6,035 nucleotides of DNA, taken from NCBI GenBank assembly GCA_030594025.1, contig JAUVFY010000089.1, positions 1-6,035 on the forward strand, read 5' to 3'. Below the pieces are notes generated by a model that ran no database searches, was not told the origin of the DNA, and saw only the letters and a list, made by a program, of their open reading frames with translations. This DNA comes from Deltaproteobacteria bacterium. GTDB taxonomy: Bacteria > Desulfobacterota > GWC2-55-46 > JAUVFY01. The position numbers and the translations under genes were made by a program. This document shows, piece after piece, positions 1-5,200 of this stretch. The first letter of the stretch is position 1; the number at the start of each line of letters is the position of its first letter.

Positions 1-2
1 AC

Positions 3-344
3 CTCGCCGTTGAGGACGTGGTGGGCCATGTAACACTGGACAGGCGGTTTTTCCGCCAGGCCGCCGGGGCCTTCCTTTTGAAGATAGAGGGCGACAGCAT
101 GACAGGAGCGGGCATAGAGGACGGCGATCACGCGCTCGTAAGGCCCCAGAAGGAAGCGTCCAGCGGGGACATAATCGTTGCGATGCTCGACTCAGAGGCC
201 ACGGTAAAAAGGTTTGTAAAGAAGGCACACTCCATAGTGCTCAAGCCGGAAAACCCCGCCATGGAGCCCATACAGGTAAGCGGTGGAAGGGACTTCACGA
301 TCGTGGGCAAGGTAATCGCGGTGATAAAGCGCCTGGAGGGTTAG
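3..344 (+). CDS. lexA: LexA repressor, C-terminal autoprotease domain (5' partial)
   Basis: SOS-response repressor. The family binds operators through an N-terminal winged helix and, when RecA-ssDNA forms, cuts itself and derepresses DNA-repair genes. Only the C-terminal S24-peptidase part is here: the reading frame is open to the left edge, so the DNA-binding domain and the Ala-Gly cleavage site lie outside. The catalytic serine is in FLLKIEGDSM (Ser codon 96-98). The general-base lysine is in EATVKRF (Lys codon 207-209). Between them lie the family-typical GIEDGDHALVR and SGDIIVAMLD stretches, and then the ENPAMEPI segment, ending with VGKVIAVIKRL. Both catalytic residues are present, so the visible part looks functional. 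The TAG stop is followed after 4 nt by the next gene, whose ribosome binding site lies in the last lexA codons, so the two are co-transcribed. A UmuD-type protein shares this fold, but the ENPAMEPI and ATVKRF pattern and the repressor-like position favour LexA. Confidence 0.93.
   Translation, partial: LAVEDVVGHVTLDRRFFRQAAGAFLLKIEGDSMTGAGIEDGDHALVRPQKEASSGDIIVAMLDSEATVKRFVKKAHSIVLKPENPAMEPIQVSGGRDFTIVGKVIAVIKRLEG
335..340 (+). promoter_or_regulatory. Ribosome binding site for the 80-residue gene, inside lexA
   Basis: GGAGGG lies within the last lexA codons, 8 nt before the GTG at 349. This decides the start in favour of GTG 349 over the later ATG at 382, and indicates translational coupling to lexA. 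Confidence 0.65.
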
Positions 345-348
345 GCCC

Positions 349-591
349 GTGGCTACAGAGATAAGGGAACCTATAAAGGTCATGGCCGTATTCGATAAAG
401 GGATAAGGCCGGTAAAGTTCAGGTGGAACGACAGGGTATACCCGGTAAAGCAGATAACATACACTTGGAAGACCAGGGTGGGCTCGGCCGCCGTTATCCA
501 CTTTGCCGTAACCGACGGCTCCACCCTCTTTGAACTCACCTACAACCTCTCCACCATGAAATGGGCGCTCGAACAGGTCGACGAGCCCTGA
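349..591 (+). CDS. Uncharacterised 80-residue protein between lexA and dinB (DUF6504-like?)
   Basis: No function assigned. The protein begins with GTG, preceded by a GGAGGG site, and sits between the SOS repressor and a translesion polymerase, only 4 nt after lexA. It has no signal peptide, membrane segment or cysteines. Alternating hydrophobic and polar residues with few helix-like runs suggest a small beta-rich fold: PVKFRWNDRVYPVKQITYTW (residues 21-40), then VIHFAVTDGSTLFELTYN (49-66), then KWALEQV near the end. The pattern 'F-W-x-x-R-x-Y-x-V ... W ... F-x-V-x-D-G-x-x-F-E-L' reminds me of the short DUF6504-type domain found beside ImuB/DnaE2 mutasome genes in Actinobacteria. That comparison is from memory and unverified. 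Position suggests a DNA-damage-inducible accessory factor, perhaps acting with DinB. The coding call is firm: spacing, RBS and coherent protein. The function is open. Confidence 0.85.
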   Translation: MATEIREPIKVMAVFDKGIRPVKFRWNDRVYPVKQITYTWKTRVGSAAVIHFAVTDGSTLFELTYNLSTMKWALEQVDEP

Positions 592-599
592 AACGCGCC

Positions 600-611
600 C
601 CGGACATCCGG
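600..611 (+). promoter_or_regulatory. Dyad CCGGA-CA-TCCGG upstream of dinB, possible operator
   Basis: A perfect 5-bp inverted repeat with a 2-nt centre lies 33 nt before dinB. It overlaps an 8-bp palindrome, ATCCGGAT (606-613). Its position between the preceding gene and dinB would suit a repressor operator, possibly LexA. It does not match the LexA boxes I know (CTGT-N8-ACAG, the Bacillus-type box, GTTC-N7-GTTC), so the assignment is a guess. Confidence 0.3.
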
Positions 612-612
612 A

Positions 613-643
613 TATAAGCTTATAAGCTAAAATACTAAAATAC
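613..643 (+). repeat. Two consecutive tandem 8-bp repeats abutting the dinB start
   Basis: TATAAGCT occurs twice in tandem (613-620, 621-628). The last T also begins a second tandem pair, TAAAATAC twice (628-635, 636-643). The dinB ATG follows one base later. The first pair contains a 12-bp palindrome, TATAAGCTTATA (613-624). The block is strongly AT-rich in a GC-rich neighbourhood and has no Shine-Dalgarno sequence. TAAAAT (628-633 and 636-641) resembles a -10 hexamer, so this may be promoter DNA giving a very short or leaderless dinB transcript. The repeats themselves are seen directly; the role is inference. Confidence 0.85.
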
Positions 644-644
644 C

Positions 645-1877
645 ATGAACCGCCCGAGCCGCACCATAATGCACGTAGACATGGACGCGTTTTTTGCCTC
701 CGTCGAGCAGAGGTGCAACCCGCGCCTGAGGGGCATACCGGTGGCCGTTATAGGCTCGGCCCAGAGGACCGTCGTAACCACCGCGTCCTACGAGGCGAGA
801 AGGTACGGGGTGAAGACGGGGATGAACAAGTTCGAGGCCAAAAGGCTCTGCCCCGGCCTCACGTTCGTTGTCGGGGATAACCAGAAATACATCGACACCT
901 CAATGCGCATCCTCGCCATCCTGAAGGCCTTCTCCCCGCGGGTGGAGCCGTACTCCATAGACGAGGCCTTCGTGGACGTAACGGGCGCTTTTTCACTTTT
1001 TGGCTCGCCCGTTGAGATGGCCACAGCAATAAAAAACAGGATAAGGAAGGGGCCGGCACTCACATGCTCCGTCGGGATAGCGCCGAATAAGCTCCTTTCA
1101 AAACTCGCCTCTGGCATGGAAAAACCCGACGGGCTGGTGGTCATAAAAGACCGGGACGTCGAAAAGACCCTTCGCCACCTGCCGGTAGACAAGCTCTGGG
1201 GCATAGGCCCGAGGCTCACCGAGCACCTCGCGGGGATGTCCATAAGGACCTGCGGCGAGCTCGGAAGGTGCCCGGCGGGCATTTTAAGAAGTCGCTTCGG
1301 TATAATCGGGGAGAGATTAAAACTCATGGGGTTGGGAATCGACGACGAGCCCGTCGGGGCCGAAGGCGACGAAGAAGAGGCAAAGAGCGTAGGACACTCA
1401 ACAACTTTACCCGAGAACGTATCCGACAAGGAGATTATAAAAAGATACATCCTCGCCCTCTCGGAGATGGCAAGCCATAGGGCAAGGAAATACGGGCTCA
1501 AGGGCAGGAAGGTGAGCCTCACCGTCCGGTACCCTGACTTCTACACATTTACGAAGATGAGTACCATGCCGCAGGCAACGAACGATACCCGCTCGGTATA
1601 CCTCCATGCCCTCGGCATACTGGATTCCATAAGGCTGAAATCCCCGGTAAGGCTCCTCGGCGTGTGCATATCAGATCTCCTAAGAGACTGCTCGCAGGTC
1701 CCGCTCTTTGAGGAGGAAAGAAAAAGGGAAAGGCTCCTTGAGGCAGTAGACGGGATAAACGACAGGTTCGGAGAATTCACCCTCACATGGGCGACGGTCA
1801 TGGAAAGAACGGACGGGCCGGGGGTGATATCGCCTGCGTGGAGGCCCGACGGGGTAAAGAGGGTCGAGGTAAGGTGA
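645..1877 (+). CDS. dinB: DNA polymerase IV (Y-family translesion polymerase)
   Basis: Error-prone polymerase that extends primers across damaged template bases; it lacks proofreading and works at stalled forks by binding the beta clamp. It is 410 residues, slightly longer than the ~350 of E. coli DinB. The palm metal site is intact: Asp12 in MHVDMDAFF, and Asp106-Glu107 in the SIDEAF motif. Phe17 matches the steric-gate position that excludes ribonucleotides. The fingers region is YEARRYGVKTGM (49-60). A thumb helix-hairpin-helix is suggested around LWGIGPRLTEHL. The little-finger domain follows from about residue 250. QVPLF at 351-355 fits the clamp-binding consensus but is internal: about 55 residues follow, ending with a GVISPAWRPDGV segment. 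The ATG at 645 gives the usual short N-terminus; no Shine-Dalgarno sequence precedes it, and the next in-frame ATG (669, Met9) has none either. It lies downstream of lexA and the 80-residue gene in what looks like an SOS operon. Confidence 0.96.
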   Translation: MNRPSRTIMHVDMDAFFASVEQRCNPRLRGIPVAVIGSAQRTVVTTASYEARRYGVKTGMNKFEAKRLCPGLTFVVGDNQKYIDTSMRILAILKAFSPRVEPYSIDEAFVDVTGAFSLFGSPVEMATAIKNRIRKGPALTCSVGIAPNKLLSKLASGMEKPDGLVVIKDRDVEKTLRHLPVDKLWGIGPRLTEHLAGMSIRTCGELGRCPAGILRSRFGIIGERLKLMGLGIDDEPVGAEGDEEEAKSVGHSTTLPENVSDKEIIKRYILALSEMASHRARKYGLKGRKVSLTVRYPDFYTFTKMSTMPQATNDTRSVYLHALGILDSIRLKSPVRLLGVCISDLLRDCSQVPLFEEERKRERLLEAVDGINDRFGEFTLTWATVMERTDGPGVISPAWRPDGVKRVEVR

Positions 1878-1937
1878 GCGGACATTAAAAGTCGGGGCGA
1901 GTCTGGGAAAGCCGGTGAGAGCCGGGAAGTAGGCCCC

Positions 1938-1958
1938 GTCCTGGAAGCGACCCGGGAC
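1938..1958 (+). terminator. Weak hairpin in the dinB/spoVG convergent gap
   Basis: GTCCTGG and CCGGGAC can pair (7 bp including one G-U) around a 7-nt loop, 60 nt after the dinB stop, followed by ATTTAACCCGTCTTT. The T-tract is interrupted, so this is at best a weak terminator. It is the only stem-loop I see in the 143-nt gap (1878-2020) between the converging dinB and spoVG, which otherwise shows no gene. Confidence 0.3.
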
Positions 1959-2020
1959 ATTTAACCCGTCTTTACGGCAAGGTCATAAACACCCCCCATT
2001 ATCCAACGCATGGTCTTCAA

Positions 2021-2302
2021 TCAACGTGCGTCCAAAGGCTTCCGCCCCTCCACAGCCTTCCTGTACTCCCCGAGCACCGCCCTTTCGAACATCTCACGTG
2101 TCGTGCCGTCGAGCGGGTGCGCCACGTCCTGGTAAGAGCCGTCTTTCATCTTCTTTGCGGGCATGGAAAGGAAGAGCCCCGAGTTGCCGTCAATCACCTT
2201 CAGGTCACGGATAATAATGCATTCATCAACCTTGACCGTGACATAGGCCTTGAGCCGCGGGTTGTCCTCAATCGGTATTACCGTGACTTCCGTGATCTTC
2301 AT
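2021..2302 (-). CDS. spoVG: SpoVG family nucleic-acid-binding regulator
   Basis: Small site-specific DNA/RNA-binding protein. In Firmicutes and spirochaetes the family regulates septation, virulence or surface genes; in diderm bacteria its role is poorly known. At 93 residues it is the normal length. The N-terminal beta sheet begins MKITEVTVIPI. The family signature is clear: VIDGN (36-40) followed by GLFLSMPAKK (42-51). Next comes the DVAHPL segment (59-64), then an amphipathic helix, FERAVLGEYRKAV, and a basic tail. The ATG is fixed by a strong AAGGAGGAGG ribosome binding site. It stands alone: convergent with dinB, and about 290 nt downstream of the pilus operon on the same strand. It therefore probably has its own promoter, although read-through from the pilus genes is possible. 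Confidence 0.93.
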   Translation of the reverse strand: MKITEVTVIPIEDNPRLKAYVTVKVDECIIIRDLKVIDGNSGLFLSMPAKKMKDGSYQDVAHPLDGTTREMFERAVLGEYRKAVEGRKPLDAR

Positions 2303-2304
2303 AA

Positions 2305-2314
2305 CCTCCTCCTT
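2305..2314 (-). promoter_or_regulatory. Strong ribosome binding site of spoVG
   Basis: On the - strand AAGGAGGAGG ends 2 nt before the ATG; the AAGGAGG core sits at about 5 nt. It is the best Shine-Dalgarno match in the window and suggests high expression of spoVG relative to its neighbours. Confidence 0.75.
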
Positions 2315-2508
2315 GTTAGATTAAGGTAAAAATTCTAATTGCTCCTGGAGGATATCCGGTTGAGATTTAAATTACCGTAGCGTCAAAAGATGCCCCGAGC
2401 GCTTACGAGCCTTCTTTCCGGATGTTTCTTGATGGGTTTATCGGGTGAGAGCCATACCACGATGGCTTCAAGGATGAAGTGCGCTGAATGATGTGCTGGA
2501 CAAGAAGA

Positions 2509-2537
2509 AGAGTAACAAAGATTTTTTATGTTGTCAA
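2509..2537 (-). promoter_or_regulatory. Possible sigma-70 promoter toward spoVG
   Basis: On the - strand a perfect TTGACA (2537-2532) is followed by a 17-nt AT-rich spacer and TACTCT (2514-2509). The -35 and spacing are ideal, but the -10 matches TATAAT at only three positions. It would give spoVG an untranslated leader of about 200 nt. Confidence 0.3.
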
Positions 2538-2574
2538 TTAAACATGTTGAAACATTATTAGTTCAGTTTTAATT
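2536..2574. repeat. AT-rich imperfect inverted repeat after the pilus operon
   Basis: AATTAAAC (2536-2543) faces GTTTTAATT (2566-2574, one extra T). An inner pair, TGAAAC (2548-2553) and GTTCA (2561-2565, one bulge), encloses the loop ATTATTA. It lies about 15-55 nt downstream of the last pilus gene, where a terminator would be expected, but no clean T-run follows on the - strand. It also overlaps the -35 of the candidate spoVG promoter. Confidence 0.5.
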
Positions 2575-2576
2575 CC

Positions 2577-2586
2577 CCCCATGGGG
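2577..2586. repeat. 10-bp palindrome CCCCATGGGG just past the pilP-like stop
   Basis: Perfect palindrome beginning 3 nt after the stop of the last pilus gene. On the - strand it is followed by GGAATTAAAAC, not a T-tract, so it is not a standard intrinsic terminator. It may be a minor stem at the mRNA 3' end. Confidence 0.4.
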
Positions 2587-2589
2587 CTC

Positions 2590-3126
2590 CTATTCGGACT
2601 CAATCACTATAGAGGCCGCCTCTCCGCTTAACTCGTCGCTGAACCTCAACACGGTATCGGTTATCTCGGCGACTCTGAACCTTCCTTCGATGATATCCCC
2701 TCTTTTAACGAGAAATACATCTTCTCCACTGGTCAAAAAAACCGTCTTGTCCTTTTCCTTTTCCAGGAAGCCGATAAACGTGATGCTTGCCTTGAACGTC
2801 TCAAGGGGAGAAGGGGGCTTGACAACCGGTAGGGGCTCGAGCGTTGGTTCAGCTCCGGGCCCTTCTTCGGGAGGCTTCGGCACGGGGAACTTAAGGGGGC
2901 TGAATATATTCTTACTAATCCCCTTGTAAGGAGGCCTGGGCATGTCAAGGCGGTCAAGCCTGAGCTCTGGCAGGTCCTCAAGGGCCGATGGCAGCGCCGC
3001 CGTGGGGCGGACAGGGGTTTTCCCGACGGGCGCTTTACGAGCGGTCTCGAAAAACCCGCTATTGTAAGCGATTATCCCGATCCATATAAAAACGAAGAAT
3101 ATCAGTATCAACTTGTCTCTGCTCAA
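2590..3126 (-). CDS. Membrane-anchored PilP/GspC-like pilus or secretion protein
   Basis: Likely periplasmic connector between the inner-membrane platform and the outer-membrane secretin. The 178 residues read as a short cytoplasmic N-terminus, one membrane helix (about 5-20), a linker, a NIFSPL motif (73-78), a proline-rich stretch (82-108) and a C-terminal beta domain (about 110-165). That domain, with FLEKEKDKTVFLTSGEDVFLVKRGD cut at about 120-144, resembles the homology region shared by PilP and GspC. There is no cysteine, so it is not a lipoprotein as classical PilP is; the anchor is GspC-like. The start is TTG (3126-3124): an in-frame TAA lies just upstream, and AAAGGA precedes it by 11 nt. 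It is the last gene of the operon, 56 nt after pilO. I left the symbol blank because pilP and gspC fit about equally. Confidence 0.75.
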   Translation of the reverse strand: MSRDKLILIFFVFIWIGIIAYNSGFFETARKAPVGKTPVRPTAALPSALEDLPELRLDRLDMPRPPYKGISKNIFSPLKFPVPKPPEEGPGAEPTLEPLPVVKPPSPLETFKASITFIGFLEKEKDKTVFLTSGEDVFLVKRGDIIEGRFRVAEITDTVLRFSDELSGEAASIVIESE

Positions 3127-3136
3127 GGCTCTGTCC

Positions 3137-3165
3137 GTCCTTTAAAAAAATCAGCGGTCCTTTAA
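3137..3165 (-). repeat. Repeated TTAAAGGAC before the pilP-like gene
   Basis: On the - strand TTAAAGGAC occurs twice, 20 nt apart (3165-3157 and 3145-3137), in the 56-nt gap after pilO. Each contains an AAAGGA ribosome-binding-like core; only the nearer one is close enough to serve the TTG start. Confidence 0.6.
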
Positions 3166-3182
3166 TTGATTATAAAAATTGT

Positions 3183-3722
3183 TTATAGAAAATAGGTCGA
3201 GACTTTTATATTCAAGGCTATTGTCCCCTCGCCTTTACCGCTCGAGAATGTAATCTCTTCGACGGCCAGGATGTGGGGTAATACCTCGATATCGTAGATA
3301 AACCTCTTTATCTGGCGGTAAGTGCCTTCCACCGGAAACTTTATAGTGTATTTGGAGATGTCCGTCTCCTTTACGGTTATGGGGTCATAATCACCGGTGG
3401 GTATCTGGAGGGCGTTTTTCCTTGCCGCACGGAAGATATCGTTCAGGACCTCCGTAAGTCCCTTATGGTCGGGGATGCGGGCCTTGAATGTCTCAACCCC
3501 GCTCGTGACCCTTTCGAGGCGCTGCCCGGCACCGGGTCTTTTAAGCCCTTGCTTTAAAACGGCTATCCTTTCCTGTATGGAAAGTATCTCGTCCGATTGT
3601 CTTGAAATCTCGGTTATGCTGAAGACCGCATTGCCTGCGATTATAACGAGAAGTATCGCAAGAAACGGCCCAAGGGGCTTTTTTATCCACTCACTTTCCA
3701 CAGCCGGGACTCTACCTATCAT
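3183..3722 (-). CDS. pilO: PilO, type IV pilus/secretion inner-membrane alignment protein
   Basis: Partner of PilN in the inner-membrane alignment complex that links the cytoplasmic motor to the periplasmic and secretin parts; GspM and MshJ are equivalents. The 179 residues have the PilO plan: short cytoplasmic tail, one membrane helix (about 17-36), a coiled-coil stretch (about 38-80, with ISRQSDEILSIQERIAVLKQ), then a ferredoxin-like periplasmic domain (about 85-179). The stretch YTIKFPVEGTYRQIKRFIYD (about 133-152) is the strand-turn-helix typical of PilO. The ATG overlaps the pilN stop in an ATGA arrangement (3719-3722), so translation is coupled and the two products are probably made in equal amounts, as expected for heterodimer partners. 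The name rests on architecture and position; sequence in this family is weakly conserved. Confidence 0.85.
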   Translation of the reverse strand: MIGRVPAVESEWIKKPLGPFLAILLVIIAGNAVFSITEISRQSDEILSIQERIAVLKQGLKRPGAGQRLERVTSGVETFKARIPDHKGLTEVLNDIFRAARKNALQIPTGDYDPITVKETDISKYTIKFPVEGTYRQIKRFIYDIEVLPHILAVEEITFSSGKGEGTIALNIKVSTYFL

Positions 3723-4285
3723 AGCATCTCACCGCTTACGTATTTGGCGGAGACGTCGAAGGTAACGAAGCTCTCTTCCCCGGCATCCTTTTTTATAACG
3801 TCTTCATGCCTGAGAAGAAAAACGTCACTGAACTCGTCCGAGCGGCCGAGCCTGCCAACGAGCCTCAAAACTTCCTTCTTTGACTTTGCCATCCCAGAAA
3901 CTTTTATGGTCCTCGTTTCAAACTCGGGGCTTATCTGGACGATGGAAACCCCCTTTGGAACTTTTTTTTCGAGGCTCGTTAAAAGTTCCGTCCACGAAAA
4001 TGCCTCTCGAGCTATGAGCCTGTTTATATAATTCACTTCTTCTGTAAGGAGCTTGATATCCTCACGGGTTGCCGTCGGCACCGACGAGCCTTTCGCTTCA
4101 AGGGTCTTATCAAGCCGTGTGAGCTGCTCGCCCAAAAGTGTTATCTGAGACCGGTTGAACCTGTAGAGCTCCACATTGTGCCAGGTGTAGGCGGCCGCCA
4201 GGAGTACTAACCCAATGGCGACCATATTCGGCACTATGCTCCTTCGGCGCCTCTTTGTCGAAAGGTTTATGTCTATCTTCATCAT
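3719..4285 (-). CDS. pilN: PilN, type IV pilus/secretion inner-membrane alignment protein
   Basis: Bitopic membrane protein that connects the cytoplasmic actin-like PilM with PilO. In the family the N-terminal INL motif inserts into a groove of PilM. Here IDINLSTKRRRR (residues 4-15) shows that motif followed by a basic cluster, then one membrane helix (about 17-35), a coiled coil (about 38-75) and a ferredoxin-like periplasmic domain (about 95-188), with GVSIVQISPEFETRTIKVSG as its first strand pair. The 188 residues match the usual length. It lies 13 nt after the pilM-like stop with no clear Shine-Dalgarno sequence, and overlaps pilO by 4 nt. It starts Met-Met; either ATG could serve. The neighbouring order M-N-O supports the name. 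Confidence 0.88.
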   Translation of the reverse strand: MMKIDINLSTKRRRRSIVPNMVAIGLVLLAAAYTWHNVELYRFNRSQITLLGEQLTRLDKTLEAKGSSVPTATREDIKLLTEEVNYINRLIAREAFSWTELLTSLEKKVPKGVSIVQISPEFETRTIKVSGMAKSKKEVLRLVGRLGRSDEFSDVFLLRHEDVIKKDAGEESFVTFDVSAKYVSGEML

Positions 4286-4298
4286 GTTATATGACCGT

Positions 4299-5195
4299 TT
4301 ATTGAGCGGCCACCGCCCCTATGGCGGCAAGGAGTGTCGTGGTATCGATGCCGTCAAAGCCGGTCTCGGCTCCCCCGGGCTTTAACATATCTTCGGGCCT
4401 TACGACGACCACCTCTTTTTTGGTTATCGTCTCGAGAGCGTCTGTAAAACTTTCATCACCGTTAAAAAGATAGCTCCTTTCAAGCCCTACCCCGGGGTGC
4501 CCGCCGCTGTAAAAAGCAAACGACGCGCCGAGCTCTCCGACGAACTGCTCGGTCGAGCCGTGCAGGGACTTGCAGCGGTAAAAGTCCATGACTCCGCCGT
4601 TGAATATGGAGACAGAAAAATACCCCTTCATGCGCATGATCAGAGAGAAATTCCCCGCTTCGCCGACACTCCCACGAAGGAGCCTCAGCAGGTTGAGAGA
4701 ATGTATGTTGACGTTGGTAGTCGAAAGGCCCAGCTCCGCAAGGGCGTCTTCGTATCCCTTTACAAGATCCCTTTTCACCGCAACTGTGAGGACCTTTACG
4801 GTGGGCTCCTTAGAGAGAACCTGGTAATCTACTGTTATCTCCTCGGGCCTCATATACCACGTCCTGGCAATCTTCCATCTGACGACCTCGTCAGCCTCAA
4901 GGGCCTTTGCGGGAAGCTCTTCGAACTCCAGGATGGCCGTCTTTGCGAAGATATCCGGGATGGAAAGCGATACGTTGCCGGACCTTATGCCCGAGGCCTC
5001 TAAAGCGTCCACTGCGGAACTCTTGAACCCCTCTATACTAACGGCGAATCTGGGCTTCTCCCCGCCCGCCGCCTCGGGTATGTCCACCCCGGCGTACCTT
5101 TTCAAGAGCCACCCCGGGCCCGACCTCCTTGCCTGGACTACAACAATGGTGCCGATATCCAGGGCCATGCCTGTAACACTCCTCTTTATTCCCAT
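4299..5195 (-). CDS. pilM: PilM/MshI-like actin-fold protein with degraded nucleotide site
   Basis: Cytoplasmic scaffold expected to bind the N-terminus of PilN and relay the state of the assembly ATPase. It is 298 residues, against about 350 for typical PilM, and closer to MshI or the GspL cytoplasmic domain. The phosphate-1 motif is partly kept (MALDIGTIVV, Asp13, Gly15). The central segment with WKIARTWYMRPEEITVDYQV (107-126) is the PilM-type subdomain 1C region. The phosphate-2 region reads SLIMRMKGYFSVSIFNGG (184-201), where the usual Asp-x-Gly is absent. The adenosine motif, normally glycine-rich, reads YLFNGD (242-247). ATP binding is therefore doubtful. No membrane helix, so it is not a full GspL. 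It starts 5 nt after the ATPase gene and ends 13 nt before pilN. The family call is confident; the exact subfamily is not. Confidence 0.8.
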   Translation of the reverse strand: MGIKRSVTGMALDIGTIVVVQARRSGPGWLLKRYAGVDIPEAAGGEKPRFAVSIEGFKSSAVDALEASGIRSGNVSLSIPDIFAKTAILEFEELPAKALEADEVVRWKIARTWYMRPEEITVDYQVLSKEPTVKVLTVAVKRDLVKGYEDALAELGLSTTNVNIHSLNLLRLLRGSVGEAGNFSLIMRMKGYFSVSIFNGGVMDFYRCKSLHGSTEQFVGELGASFAFYSGGHPGVGLERSYLFNGDESFTDALETITKKEVVVVRPEDMLKPGGAETGFDGIDTTTLLAAIGAVAAQ

Positions 5196-5200
5196 AATGG

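Larger units (their letters stand above)
2303..2589. other. Intergenic stretch between spoVG and the pilus operon
   Basis: 287 nt with no convincing gene. The right part (about 2515-2575) is AT-rich and holds inverted repeats and a possible promoter. The middle (about 2383-2500) has higher GC. It contains a start-less open frame on the - strand (2562 down to a TGA at 2383-2385), and a 33-codon ATG frame on the + strand (2390-2491) without a ribosome binding site. A hairpin AGCCAT-ACCACG-ATGGCT lies at 2450-2467. If spoVG is transcribed from the far promoter, most of this is its 5' leader. Confidence 0.5.

Noticed and set aside
192..539. A 115-codon - strand open frame spanning lexA and the small gene
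   Set aside because: It crosses two well-supported + strand genes with their own RBS and stop arrangement, and has no recognisable domain.
788..1522. A 244-codon open frame on the - strand opposite dinB
   Set aside because: Antisense to an intact, motif-complete dinB. The protein is Ser/Pro/Leu-rich with no family features, as expected of a shadow frame in GC-rich DNA.
2390..2491. 33-codon + strand ATG frame in the intergenic region
   Set aside because: No ribosome binding site, no recognisable features and no operon partner, so not called as a gene; kept only as an observation.
4497..5003. A 168-codon + strand open frame opposite the pilM-like gene
   Set aside because: Shadow of a gene whose family motifs and tight operon spacing are clear on the - strand.
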